Source: Rhodosalinus halophilus
GTDB lineage: Bacteria; Pseudomonadota; Alphaproteobacteria; Rhodobacterales; Rhodobacteraceae
Length of the DNA stretch: 47,775 nt
Direction: 5' to 3'
Assembly (NCBI RefSeq): GCF_003298775.1
Contig: NZ_QNTQ01000030.1
Location: 1 to 47,775, forward strand
A program made the position numbers and the translations under genes. This document shows, in pieces, positions 26,127 to 35,294 of the stretch (positions are counted from its first letter, which is position 1; each line of letters starts with the position of its first letter). The notes below the pieces were generated by a model. The model was given only the letters and a program-made list of their open reading frames with translations, did no database searches and had not been told where the DNA came from.

Positions 26127-26954
26127 TCAGCGTCGCGCGTACCAGCTGGCCGAGGCGTGTCTGCGCGTGAAATACTCGCCCATCAGGCCGATCATGACCA
26201 GCACGATCCCGACCGTGAGCGGATATTCGATCGAACTGTTGCGCGGAAAGTAGTTGGCGAAGGCGAAGCCGCGCGCCTGGTCGATCGCGTGAAAGAGCGG
26301 ATTCCAGTCGAACATCACAAGCATGTAGCCGGGCATCATGTTGGCCACGAACATCTTGCCCGACGCGATCATGTTCGCCCGCTGATAGACCATCGCGAAG
26401 ATCGAGACGAAGGTCGGAAACCAGGGCTTGAGCGCGAGCAGCACCAGCCCGGCCGCCGCCCCGGTGAACCAGGCCAGCAGGAACATCGCCACGACGCCCA
26501 CCGGGTCGTGGAAGGTCACGGGCGTGAAGGCGACGTGATAGACGAAGAGCACCAGGACAGCCGAAAGAAACTGTATGTAGAGCGAGGCGAGCGCGGAGGA
26601 GAGGATCGCCACCGCCGTGTTCATCGGCGCATGCTGCATCATCGGCGAGGCCGGACCCTCGGACCCAAGCACGGCACCCAGCGCCTTCACATGGGTCATG
26701 AACAGGAAGATGCCCGACATGATGAAGATCAGGAAATCGCCCCGGATCTTCATTCCGCGCAGACCGAGCACCGAGAACATGATGTAGAAGGCCAGGACGA
26801 AGATGACCGTCTGCAGGACGTTGACGGCAATCGACATCAGCGGATTGCCGTGCGCCTTGCGCACGTTGCGCACGATGCCGTGATAGACCAGCTCGAGGAG
26901 CGCGGTCGCCGAGCCGGCCCTGCCCCGGCCGTTCGGATTGTGTTGCTCAAACAT
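26127..26954 (-). CDS. ABC-2 type polysaccharide export permease (KpsM/Wzm-like)
   Basis: 275 residues from MFEQHNPNGRGR. After a cytoplasmic N-terminus there are six hydrophobic segments (for example VLQTVIFVLAFYIMFSVLGL, FLIFIMSGIFLFMTHV, IQFLSAVLVLFVYHVAF, VVAMFLLAWFTGAAAGLVLL, YPLTVGIVLVMIGLMGEYF). The FDWNPLFHAIDQAR segment before the last helix is typical of the family. It would move a lipid- or protein-linked glycan across the inner membrane. No partner ATPase gene lies in the window. It is divergent from cysQ. Confidence 0.85.
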   Translation of the reverse strand: MFEQHNPNGRGRAGSATALLELVYHGIVRNVRKAHGNPLMSIAVNVLQTVIFVLAFYIMFSVLGLRGMKIRGDFLIFIMSGIFLFMTHVKALGAVLGSEGPASPMMQHAPMNTAVAILSSALASLYIQFLSAVLVLFVYHVAFTPVTFHDPVGVVAMFLLAWFTGAAAGLVLLALKPWFPTFVSIFAMVYQRANMIASGKMFVANMMPGYMLVMFDWNPLFHAIDQARGFAFANYFPRNSSIEYPLTVGIVLVMIGLMGEYFTRRHASASWYARR

Positions 26955-27090
26955 GCGTCCGGCCCGCCTCTGCCCGGAAAATACGCCGGAATTCTTGCCG
27001 TTCCGTTGCGGCTCCAGCATAAGAGGCGCGCGATCGCTTTGCAATTCGCGTCCCGCGTCGTGGACGCACCGCATATTGGAGCGCAGGAAC

Positions 27091-27888
27091 TTGGATTACG
27101 ACCGATTGACCGAGGTCATGCGCCGCCTCGCGCTCGAAGCCGGTGCGCGGATCATGGAGATCTACGACAACCGGGATTTAGAGGTGCGGGCCAAGGGCGA
27201 CGACAGTCCCGTCACCCTCGCCGACGAGGTGGCGGACGAGCTGATTTCGGAAGGTCTGCGCGCGGCCTTCCCGGACGTGCCGCTCGTCACCGAGGAGCAG
27301 GCGGCGACGCACGACCAGCAGGGCGACACTTTCCTGATCGTCGATCCGCTCGACGGGACGAAGGAGTTCGTCCAGCGACGCGGGGACTTCACAGTGAACA
27401 TCGCCTACGTCGAAACCGGCCTTCCGGTGAGGGGCGTCGTATACGCGCCCGCGCGGGGGCGGCTTTTCTATACCACGCCGACTGGCCTGGCGGTCGAGGA
27501 AGGAGGCGCGCTCGACCCCGCGGCGTCGGGCGACAGGACGGAACTCGCGGTCGCCGCGCCGGACAACGCGGCGCTTCGGGTCGTCGCCTCGAAGTCTCAC
27601 CGTGACGCGGAGACGGACGCCTATATCGCGAAATACGCGGTCGCCGACATGAAGAGCGCCGGCTCGTCGCTCAAGTTCTGCCTCGTCGCGACGGGAGAGG
27701 CGGACCTCTATCCGCGCCTCGGCCGCACGATGGAATGGGATACCGCCGCCGGGCACGCCGTGCTCGCGGGCGCAGGCGGACGGGTGGTGCGCTTCGACGA
27801 CCATACCCCCCTGATCTACGGCAAGCCGGGTTTCGCCAACCCCTTCTTCATCGCCTACGCGCCCGGCGTGACCCTTGCCGGATCGTGA
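27091..27888 (+). CDS. cysQ: 3'(2'),5'-bisphosphate nucleotidase
   Basis: 265 residues from TTG 27091 (LDYDRLTEVMRRLALEAG), with AGGA just upstream; an ATG at 27118 would cut off the conserved N-terminus. It removes the 3' phosphate of 3'-phosphoadenosine 5'-phosphate, the by-product of PAPS-dependent sulfation. Inositol-phosphatase-family motifs: DDSPVTLADEVAD, LVTEEQ, DPLDGTKEFVQR (metal-binding) and EWDTAAGHAVL. The sulfotransferase at 33809-35239 in the same cluster gives it a clear local job. Confidence 0.92.
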   Translation: MDYDRLTEVMRRLALEAGARIMEIYDNRDLEVRAKGDDSPVTLADEVADELISEGLRAAFPDVPLVTEEQAATHDQQGDTFLIVDPLDGTKEFVQRRGDFTVNIAYVETGLPVRGVVYAPARGRLFYTTPTGLAVEEGGALDPAASGDRTELAVAAPDNAALRVVASKSHRDAETDAYIAKYAVADMKSAGSSLKFCLVATGEADLYPRLGRTMEWDTAAGHAVLAGAGGRVVRFDDHTPLIYGKPGFANPFFIAYAPGVTLAGS

Positions 27889-28005
27889 CCGAGTTGTGAT
27901 ACCGTCCGCAATTGGCAGCGAAACAGCAGGATTTTCCCGTTTCAGGATGCGCCGGACGCCGCCATCATGTAGCAACCGGGCAGCAAGTCGAAAGGAACGA
28001 CCGTC

Positions 28006-28902
28006 ATGCGTAACAAGGTGACCAAGGCCATCTTTCCCGTCGCGGGCCTGGGGACGCGGTTTCTTCCGGCGACGAAATCTGTGCCGAAAGAGATCATGAC
28101 CCTCGTCGATCGGCCGTTGATCCAGTATGCCATCGACGAGGCGCGCGCAGCCGGCATCAAGGAGTTCATCTTCGTCACCTCGCGCGGCAAGAGCGCGCTG
28201 GAGGACTATTTCGACAACGCGCCGCAGCTCGAGGCGGAGCTGCGCAAGAAGGGCAAGTCCGAGCTCCTCGATATCCTGAAGTCAACCAACATGGAGTCGG
28301 GGGCGATCGCCTACATCCGGCAGCACAAGCCGCTGGGGCTGGGGCACGCGGTCTGGTGCGCGCGGCGGCTGATCTCCAACAACGAGCCTTTCGCCGTCAT
28401 CCTGCCCGACGACGTGATCGCGGCCGAGACCCCCTGCCTGCAGCAGATGGTCGAGGCCTACGAGGAAACCGGCGGCAGCATGGTGGCCGCGATGGAGGTG
28501 CCGCAGAGCCGGATCAAGTCCTATGGCGTGCTCGACCTCGAGGACGACATGGGGGCCCTGGTCAAGGTGCGCGGCATGGTGGAGAAGCCGGAGCCGGAAG
28601 AGGCGCCCTCGAACCTCGCGGTGATCGGCCGCTATATCCTTACTCCGGATGTTCTCAAGAATCTGAACAAGATGAAGTCGGGCTCCGGTGGAGAAATCCA
28701 GCTGACCGACGCGATCGCCGAGGAAATCGCGCAGAAGCGTGGCGTCTACGGCTACCGCTTCCGCGGCCAGCGGTTCGACTGCGGGTCGAAGTCCGGCTTC
28801 CTACAGGCCACGGTGGCCTTCGCCCTGTCGCGGGACGACCTGCGCGAGGATCTCGTGAGCTACCTTCAGGAACTCGTTTCCACCGAGAAGGCGGCGCAGT
28901 AG
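28006..28902 (+). CDS. galU: UTP-glucose-1-phosphate uridylyltransferase
   Basis: 298 residues. It makes UDP-glucose from UTP and glucose 1-phosphate. The nucleotide-binding start is KAIFPVAGLGTRFLPATKSV with PKEM-like PKEIMTLVDRP; catalytic/substrate regions include LGLGHAVWCAR, VILPDDVI, GVIEKP-like VRGMVEKPEPEEAPS and RFDCGSKSGFLQA. AAAGGA precedes the start. It is 13 bp ahead of galE; together they supply UDP-Glc and UDP-Gal to the transferases that follow. Confidence 0.96.
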   Translation: MRNKVTKAIFPVAGLGTRFLPATKSVPKEIMTLVDRPLIQYAIDEARAAGIKEFIFVTSRGKSALEDYFDNAPQLEAELRKKGKSELLDILKSTNMESGAIAYIRQHKPLGLGHAVWCARRLISNNEPFAVILPDDVIAAETPCLQQMVEAYEETGGSMVAAMEVPQSRIKSYGVLDLEDDMGALVKVRGMVEKPEPEEAPSNLAVIGRYILTPDVLKNLNKMKSGSGGEIQLTDAIAEEIAQKRGVYGYRFRGQRFDCGSKSGFLQATVAFALSRDDLREDLVSYLQELVSTEKAAQ

Positions 28903-28915
28903 GCGGGATTTTCAC

Positions 28916-29899
28916 ATGACGGTCGTCCTCGTCACCGGCGGTGCCGGCTACATCGGCGCGCATGCCTGCAAGACGCTCGCGCGGGCAGGTTACACCCCGG
29001 TCGCCTTCGACAACCTGTCCACGGGGTGGGAGTCCGCCGTGCGTTTCGGTCCCTTCGAGCAGGGCGACCTGCTCGACCGCGACCGGCTGGCCGAGGTCTT
29101 CGCCCGCCATCGCCCATCGGCGGTGATGCATTTCGCGGCGCTCAGCCAGGTCGGAGAGGCGATGCGCGAGCCGGCGCGTTACTGGCGCAACAACCTCTGC
29201 GGGTCGCTCAACCTCGCCGAGGCGGCGGTTGAGGCGGGGTGCCGGAACTTCGTCTTTTCCTCGACCTGCGCGGTCTATGGCGAGCAGGACGGCGTGACGC
29301 TCGACGAAGACAGCCCGCAACAGCCGGTGAACGCCTACGGCGCCTCCAAGCGCGCGGTGGAGGACATGCTGCGCGACATGAGCGTCACCCACCGGCTGCG
29401 CACGGTGATCTTCCGCTATTTCAACGTCGCCGGCGCCGATCCGGAGGCGGAGGTGGGCGAGCATCACGAGCCCGAGACGCATCTCGTGCCTCTGGTGTTG
29501 CAGGCCATCGACGGCCAGCGTCCCGCGCTCACCATCCACGGCACCGACTATGCCACGCCGGACGGCACCTGCATCCGCGACTATGTCCATGTCTCCGACC
29601 TGGTGGAGGCGCATGTGCTGGGCCTGAAATGGCTGGAGCAGGGCGGCGAGGCGCGCGTCTTCAACCTTGGCACCGGGCACGGCTTTTCGGTGCGCGAGGT
29701 GATCGAGGCGGCACGGCGGGCGACCAACCGCCCCGTTCCGGTGGAAGAGGGGCCGCGGCGGCCGGGAGACTGCACGCGGCTCGTCTCCGGCTCTGACAGG
29801 GCAGGGCGCGAGCTCGGCTGGACCCCGGCGCGCTCGACACTGGCCGAGATGATCGGCGACGCCTGGCGCTGGCACAGGACGGGGGGCTACGGCCGCTGA
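28916..29899 (+). CDS. galE: UDP-glucose 4-epimerase
   Basis: 327 residues. It interconverts UDP-glucose and UDP-galactose with bound NAD. The Rossmann start VLVTGGAGYIGAHACKTLAR, the FSSTCAVYGEQD serine segment and the catalytic tyrosine-lysine pair in VNAYGASKRAVEDML are all present, as are RYFNVAGADPE and RDYVHVSDLVEAH. Shine-Dalgarno is weak, and coupling to galU is likely. It is followed after 11 bp by a glycosyltransferase. Confidence 0.94.
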   Translation: MTVVLVTGGAGYIGAHACKTLARAGYTPVAFDNLSTGWESAVRFGPFEQGDLLDRDRLAEVFARHRPSAVMHFAALSQVGEAMREPARYWRNNLCGSLNLAEAAVEAGCRNFVFSSTCAVYGEQDGVTLDEDSPQQPVNAYGASKRAVEDMLRDMSVTHRLRTVIFRYFNVAGADPEAEVGEHHEPETHLVPLVLQAIDGQRPALTIHGTDYATPDGTCIRDYVHVSDLVEAHVLGLKWLEQGGEARVFNLGTGHGFSVREVIEAARRATNRPVPVEEGPRRPGDCTRLVSGSDRAGRELGWTPARSTLAEMIGDAWRWHRTGGYGR

Positions 29900-29910
29900 G
29901 GAGGACGCTT

Positions 29911-30933
29911 GTGGAGGAGCCGCGGGAACTCTGGCTCGCCTACCGGCTGCGATGGAAGCGCCGCCGCCTTCTCTTCCGCGCTCTCCGCAAGCGCCGTCAA
30001 CTGGCGGTGGTGGCCGACCGCACCTGCAGGATTCGGCGAGGGGACATCCTCGCCTTCGTGACGGTGCGCAACGAGGCCCTGCGCCTGCCGTTCTTCCTGG
30101 AGCATCACCGGCGGCTCGGGGTCGATCATTTCCTTTTCGTCGACAATGAGAGCGACGACGGCACGCGCGAGTGGCTGGCCGCCCAGCCCGACGTGTCGCT
30201 CTGGCACACCGGGGAAAGCTACAAGCTCTCGCGCTTCGGCATGGACTGGCTGACCTGGCTTCAGATCCGGCACGGCCACGGGCACTGGTGCCTGACGCTC
30301 GACGCCGACGAGATCCTGATCTATCCGCACCACGACACCCGCCCGCTGCCCGCGCTCACCGAATGGCTGGAGCGGGACGGGCGCGAGAGTCTGGGCGCGC
30401 TGATGCTCGACATGTATCCCAAGGGGCCGCCCGGGGCGCAGAGCTACGCAGCAGGAGAGGATCCCTTCGACACGCTCGCCTGGTTCGACGCGGGCAACTA
30501 CTTCATCGAGAAGCAGGCGAAGCTGCGCAATCTATGGATCCGGGGCGGGGTGCGGGCGCGCATGTTCTTCGCCGACCGGCCGCGGCGGGCGCCGACGCTC
30601 AACAAGGTGCCCCTCGTGCGGTGGAACCGCCGCTACGTCTACAACACCTCGACGCATCAGATTCTGCCCCGGCGGCTGAACGCCGTCTATGCCGAGGACG
30701 GTGGAGAGGTGCTGTCGGGCGTTCTGCTGCACACCAAGTTCCTCAACACCATCGTCGAGCGCAGCCGCGAGGAAAAGGACCGGCGCGAGCATTTCGAGGT
30801 CGCCGACAGCTATCGCGCCTACTACGACGCGCTGATCCAGGATCCCGATCTGTGGTGTCCGGACTCCACCCGATTCACCGGCTGGCGGCAACTCGTGGCG
30901 CTGGGCCTGATGTCCCGCGGTGCCTGGGTGTGA
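29911..30933 (+). CDS. Glycosyltransferase, GT2/GT92-like (first of two paralogs)
   Basis: 340 residues from GTG 29911, preceded by a strong GAGGAGG. The fold is GT-A-like: FVTVRNEALRLPFFLEHHRR, HFLFVDNESDDGTREWL and the metal-binding CLTLDADEILIYPH. It resembles the Glyco_tranf_2_4 family of bacterial glycan transferases. It has no membrane segment and probably works at the inner face of the membrane on a UDP-sugar made by galU/galE. The donor sugar cannot be told from sequence. It has a close paralog 122 bp downstream. Confidence 0.85.
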   Translation: MEEPRELWLAYRLRWKRRRLLFRALRKRRQLAVVADRTCRIRRGDILAFVTVRNEALRLPFFLEHHRRLGVDHFLFVDNESDDGTREWLAAQPDVSLWHTGESYKLSRFGMDWLTWLQIRHGHGHWCLTLDADEILIYPHHDTRPLPALTEWLERDGRESLGALMLDMYPKGPPGAQSYAAGEDPFDTLAWFDAGNYFIEKQAKLRNLWIRGGVRARMFFADRPRRAPTLNKVPLVRWNRRYVYNTSTHQILPRRLNAVYAEDGGEVLSGVLLHTKFLNTIVERSREEKDRREHFEVADSYRAYYDALIQDPDLWCPDSTRFTGWRQLVALGLMSRGAWV

Positions 30934-31055
30934 GCCGGCGACCAGTTTACCGCCCGGGTGCGGCGTGGCATATCTGCTGCGCAAACGGCCCGCCCGCGGT
31001 GCATTCGCGGCCGTGGCCGGTCAGGCTGGCGTTAACCGGCAGGCGATAAGGCGCG

Positions 31056-32102
31056 GTGGGGCCGTTCCGCCGGTGTGTCTATGAGGGTCGATTGGGTCTC
31101 TGGCAATCCTACAAGCTGCGATGGCGACGCAAGCGCTGGCGCGCCCGCGCCTTCGTCAAGCGCCGGCAGCTGCGTGCCGTCGCGGATCGCACGGACAGCA
31201 TTCGGCCGGGCGACGTGCTGCTGTTCTCGACCCAGCGCAACGAAGGCGTCAGGCTGCCCTGGTTCCTGCATTATTACCGGGAACTCGGGGTCGATCATTT
31301 CCTGATCGTGGACAATGACAGCACTGACGGATCCCGCGCCTATCTTGCCGAGCAACCCGACGTCTCGCTCTGGCACACCACCGCGAGCTACAAGCGTGCC
31401 CACTACGGCGTGGACTGGCTCAACTGGCTGCAGAGCCGGTACGGCCACGGTCACTGGTGCCTCGTCGTGGATCCGGACGAGTTTTTGCTCTATCCGTTCT
31501 GCGACACGCGGCCGATCCAGGCGCTGACGGACTGGCTCGACAGCACGGGCGTGCGGTCCTTCAGCGCGATGCTGCTCGACATGTATCCCAAGGGCCGCAT
31601 CGACGCGCAGCAATACCGCCCGGGGCAGGATCCGCTGGAGATCGCCACCTGGTTCGATCCGGGCAACTATTCGATCAGGAAGAACCCCGATCTCGGCAAT
31701 CTCTGGATCCAGGGCGGGCCGCGGGCGCGGGTGTTCTTCGCCGATCAGCCGAGGAAGGCCCCGGCGCTCAACAAGACCCCGCTGGTCAAGTGGCACCGGC
31801 GCTACGCCTACGTGAGTTCCACGCACATGCTGCTCCCCCGCGGCCTCAACCTCGTCTACGATGCCTGGGGCGGCGAGAAGGCGAGCGGCATCCTGTTGCA
31901 CACCAAGTTCCTCGACACCCTCGGCGCCAAGGCGCAGGAAGAACTCGCGCGTGGCGAGCACTACGCCGCAAGCCGCGAATACAAGGCCTATGCCAGGGCC
32001 ATGGCCGAGACGCCCGAGCTCTGGTGCACCTGGTCCGAGAAATACATCAACTGGCGCCAGCTCGAGATCCTCGGCCTCATGTCCAAGGGGAACTGGGCAT
32101 GA
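31056..32102 (+). CDS. Glycosyltransferase, GT2/GT92-like (second paralog)
   Basis: 348 residues from GTG 31056 (weak AAGG upstream). It aligns along its length with the preceding protein: LLFSTQRNEGVRLPWFLHYY, HFLIVDNDSTDGSRAYL, CLVVDPDEFLLYP, LLDMYPKGRIDAQ and LNKTPLVKWHRRYAYVSSTH. The metal motif is D-P-D-E here and D-A-D-E in the other copy. The pair looks like an old tandem duplication with divergence, each copy probably adding a different residue. It overlaps the next gene (ATGA). Confidence 0.83.
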   Translation: MGPFRRCVYEGRLGLWQSYKLRWRRKRWRARAFVKRRQLRAVADRTDSIRPGDVLLFSTQRNEGVRLPWFLHYYRELGVDHFLIVDNDSTDGSRAYLAEQPDVSLWHTTASYKRAHYGVDWLNWLQSRYGHGHWCLVVDPDEFLLYPFCDTRPIQALTDWLDSTGVRSFSAMLLDMYPKGRIDAQQYRPGQDPLEIATWFDPGNYSIRKNPDLGNLWIQGGPRARVFFADQPRKAPALNKTPLVKWHRRYAYVSSTHMLLPRGLNLVYDAWGGEKASGILLHTKFLDTLGAKAQEELARGEHYAASREYKAYARAMAETPELWCTWSEKYINWRQLEILGLMSKGNWA

Positions 32103-33805
32103 GCGGCCCGCTTGGCGTGGTGATGCTGGTGCACACGGCGCTCGAGCGCGCCGAACAGATCGCCCGGCACTGGGCCGCCGCGGGCTGCCCGGTCGTGATC
32201 CATGTGGATCGCAGCGTGTCCCGCGCCCGGCACGACGCCTTCGCGCGCGCGCTGGGCGACGTGGAGCACATCGTCTTTTCGCGCCGGTTCCGCTGCGAAT
32301 GGGGTACCTGGGGGCTGGTCGCCGCCTCGCAGGCGGCCTGCGAGACGATGCTGGCCCGCTTTCCGGAGGTGACGCACGTCTATCTGGCCTCCGGCGCCTG
32401 TCTGCCGCTGCGTCCCGTCGAGGAACTGATCGACTATCTCGCCGAGCGCCCGCAGACCGACTTCATCGAAAGCGCGACGACCTCCGAGGTGCCCTGGACG
32501 ATCGGCGGTCTGCACGAAGAGCGGTTCACGCTCTCGTTCCCCTTCTCGTGGAAGCGGCACCGGCTGCTCTTCGACACCTATGTCGAGTTGCAGCGGCTGG
32601 TCGGCCGCAAGCGCAGGCTGCCCAACGGGCTCGTGCCGCACATGGGCAGCCAATGGTGGTGCCTGACGCGGCAGACGCTCTCGGCCATCCTGCAGGATCC
32701 CGAGCGCGCGACCTATGACCGCTTCTTTCGCCGCGTCTGGATCCCGGATGAGAGCTACTTCCAGTCCCTCGCGCGGCTCTATTCCCGCCGGATCGAGAGC
32801 CGGTCGCTCACGCTTTCGAAATTCGACTATCAGGGCAAGCCGCATGTCTTCTACGACGATCACCTGCAGCTTCTGCGGCGCTCGGACTGCTTCGTGGCGC
32901 GCAAGATCTGGCCGCGGGCCAATCGCCTCTACGAGGCCTTCCTGACCGATCCCTCCAGCGCCATGAAACGCGCCGAGCCCAATCCCGGCAAGATCGACCG
33001 CCTCTTCGCCAAGGCCGTGGAGCGGCGGACGCGCGGCCGCCCCGGCCTCTACATGCAGAGCCGCTTCCCGCGCGAGGGCTTCGAGAACGGCGTCACCGCC
33101 GGACCCTACTCCATGTTCCAGGGCTTCGCCGAGCTCTTCGAGGATTTCGAGCCTTGGCTCGCGCGGATGACCGGGGCGCGGGTGCACGGGCATATCTTCG
33201 CGCCCGAGCGGGCCGAATTCGCCGACGGCGCGCATATCGTCGCGGGGGCGCTGTCGGACAGCGCGGCGCTGCGCGACGCCAATCCCAAGGCGTTTCTCAC
33301 CAACCTGATCTGGAACACGCGGGGCGAGCGGCAATGCTTCCAGTTCGGCCCCCGCGACAACCAGAGGATCAACTGGACCATCGCCAAGGATCCCAACGCG
33401 CAGATCTCGGTCATCTCGGGCGCCTGGGCGGTGCCGCTCTTCCGGTCCAACCGCGATTTCGCCGAGCTCAGGGCCGAGGCGGCCCATCTGCAGGCGGTCG
33501 AGGCCGCGCATCTCAAGGTGCTGCGGTCGCCCTGGACGAAGGCGCGGATCCGGATCTGGAGCATGGCGGAGTTCGTGGAGGCGCCCATGGAGCCCCTGCA
33601 AACCATCCTCGACGAGCTCGGCAGCCGCCATCCCGCCCGGCTTTCCGAGGTGCCGCGGATGACCGATCTCGACGGGTTCGGCCGCTTCCTTCAGAACCTC
33701 AAGAACCAGGGGATGCACCCCTATCTGATGGGCGATTTCCCGGTGGAGCCGAGCGCCCCCCGGCGTCCGCCGAAGCCGCCGCGCAAGCCCTATGTCGTGC
33801 GCTGA
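32099..33805 (+). CDS. GT14-like (core-2/I-branching type) glycosyltransferase with long C-terminal domain
   Basis: 568 residues from ATG 32099 overlapping the upstream stop. The first ~260 residues match the core-2/I-branching (GT14) family: LGVVMLVHTALERAEQIARH, VVIHVDRSV, FSRRFRCEWGTWGLVAAS, HVYLASGACLPLRP and MGSQWWCLTRQTL. Residues about 290-568 form a second domain with FENGVTAGPYSMFQGFAELF and LTNLIWNTRGERQCFQFGP; I recall such a tail in rhodobacterial homologs but no function. It ends with a Pro/Lys-rich tail. It probably adds a branch to the glycan. Confidence 0.82.
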   Translation: MSGPLGVVMLVHTALERAEQIARHWAAAGCPVVIHVDRSVSRARHDAFARALGDVEHIVFSRRFRCEWGTWGLVAASQAACETMLARFPEVTHVYLASGACLPLRPVEELIDYLAERPQTDFIESATTSEVPWTIGGLHEERFTLSFPFSWKRHRLLFDTYVELQRLVGRKRRLPNGLVPHMGSQWWCLTRQTLSAILQDPERATYDRFFRRVWIPDESYFQSLARLYSRRIESRSLTLSKFDYQGKPHVFYDDHLQLLRRSDCFVARKIWPRANRLYEAFLTDPSSAMKRAEPNPGKIDRLFAKAVERRTRGRPGLYMQSRFPREGFENGVTAGPYSMFQGFAELFEDFEPWLARMTGARVHGHIFAPERAEFADGAHIVAGALSDSAALRDANPKAFLTNLIWNTRGERQCFQFGPRDNQRINWTIAKDPNAQISVISGAWAVPLFRSNRDFAELRAEAAHLQAVEAAHLKVLRSPWTKARIRIWSMAEFVEAPMEPLQTILDELGSRHPARLSEVPRMTDLDGFGRFLQNLKNQGMHPYLMGDFPVEPSAPRRPPKPPRKPYVVR

Positions 33806-33808
33806 GCC

Positions 33809-35239
33809 ATGAGCGGGCGCTTCGACTGGTTCGTCGTGTTCGCCGAGATGCGCACGGGCTCGAACTTCCTCGAGACCAACCTGAACGCGCTCGACGGCGT
33901 CGCCTGCCACGGCGAGGCGTTCAATCCGCACTTCATCGGCTACCCGAACCGGACCGAGGTGCTTGGCGTCACGCTGGCAGAGCGCGACGCCGATCCGGAA
34001 CGGCTGCTCGGGGCGATCCGGCGCGCGCCGGACACGCTGGCCGGCTTCCGCTATTTTCACGACCATGATCCGCGCGTGCTCGATGCGGTGCTCGACGATC
34101 CGCGCTGCGCCAAGGTGGTGCTTACCCGCAACCCGCTTGAGAGTTACGTGTCGCGCAAGATCGCGCAGGCCACCGGACAGTGGAAGCTCACCAATCTGTC
34201 GCGGCGCCGCGAGGGCTTGGCGGAGTTCGATCCGGTCGAATTCGAGCGCCATGTCGCCGAGCTGCATGGCTTTCAGCTCGAATTGCTGCGGGCATTGCAG
34301 ACCCGCGGGCAGACGGCCTTCTACATCGCCTACGAGGATCTGCAGGATCTCGCGGTGATCAACGGGCTGGCGGCCTGGCTCGGCGTGGACTCGCGCCTGT
34401 CCGAGCTCGACCGCTCGCTGAAGCGCCAGAACCCCGAGCCGGTCGCGGACAAGGTCGCCAACCCCGAGGCGCTGGAGACTGGTATCGCGCGCCTCGATCG
34501 CTTCAACCTATCGCGCACGCCTGCCTTCGAGCCGCCGCGGGGTCCGGCCGTGCCGGGCTGGCGCGCCGCGCCGCGCGCCCCCGTGCTCTACCTGCCGATG
34601 CGCGGCGGACCCGAGGCAGAGGCCTGCGCCTGGCTCGCCGCGCTCGATGGCGCCGAGCCGGGCGAGCTTCTGGGCGATTTTACCCAGGGCACCCTGCGCA
34701 AGTGGATGCGCGCGCATCCGGGCCATCGCAGCTTCACCGTGTTGCGCCATCCGCTGGCGCGCGCGCACCATGTCTTCTGCACCCGCATCCTGCCCACCGG
34801 CGCGGGGAGTTTCGCGCGCGTGCGCCGCGTGATCCAGCGCACGCATGGCCTGGAGCTGCCGGAGGAATGGCCCGATCCCGCCTGGAGCGCCGACCGCCAC
34901 CGCCAGGCCTTCGAGCGGTTTCTGGGCTTTCTCAAGGACAATCTCGCCGGCAACACGAATCTGCGCATTGCGGGGGAATGGTGCAGCCAGGGCGTTGCGC
35001 TTCAGGGCATGGGAGAATTCGCCCCGCCCGACCTCGTCGTGAGGGAGGACGAGATGGCCGACTGGCTGCCGCTGATCGCGCGCGCCGCGGGGCGGCCCGA
35101 TGCGCCGCCGCCGCCGGCCGCGCCGCCCGATGCCCCGATGTCGCTCGCCACGATCCACGATCGGCGGCTCGAGCGGCTCGCGCGCGAGGTCTATGCGCGC
35201 GACTACGAACGCTTCGGATTTGGCGACTGGCGCGCCTGA
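33809..35239 (+). CDS. Two-part sulfotransferase (Stf0/NodH-like)
   Basis: 476 residues. Residues 1-235 are a PAPS-dependent carbohydrate sulfotransferase: AEMRTGSNFLE is the 5'-phosphosulfate-binding loop and VVLTRNPLESYVSRKIAQAT the 3'-phosphate-binding segment. Residues about 255-476 look like a second sulfotransferase-type domain (FTVLRHPLARAHHVFCTRIL resembles a 3'-phosphate motif), but its matching P-loop (VLYLPMRGGPEAEA) is degenerate, so it may be non-catalytic. It begins 3 bp after the GT14-like gene. With cysQ upstream this suggests the product is sulfated. Confidence 0.85.
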   Translation: MSGRFDWFVVFAEMRTGSNFLETNLNALDGVACHGEAFNPHFIGYPNRTEVLGVTLAERDADPERLLGAIRRAPDTLAGFRYFHDHDPRVLDAVLDDPRCAKVVLTRNPLESYVSRKIAQATGQWKLTNLSRRREGLAEFDPVEFERHVAELHGFQLELLRALQTRGQTAFYIAYEDLQDLAVINGLAAWLGVDSRLSELDRSLKRQNPEPVADKVANPEALETGIARLDRFNLSRTPAFEPPRGPAVPGWRAAPRAPVLYLPMRGGPEAEACAWLAALDGAEPGELLGDFTQGTLRKWMRAHPGHRSFTVLRHPLARAHHVFCTRILPTGAGSFARVRRVIQRTHGLELPEEWPDPAWSADRHRQAFERFLGFLKDNLAGNTNLRIAGEWCSQGVALQGMGEFAPPDLVVREDEMADWLPLIARAAGRPDAPPPPAAPPDAPMSLATIHDRRLERLAREVYARDYERFGFGDWRA

Positions 35240-35294
35240 GCTGCGCGGGCATTCGACGGCCCGGAAACGCAGCGCCGCGTCGTGACTCCGCGCC

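Noticed and set aside
31988-34267. A 759-codon open frame on the minus strand
   Set aside because: Antisense to the GT14-like and sulfotransferase genes, which have clear motifs; composition is that of a shadow frame.
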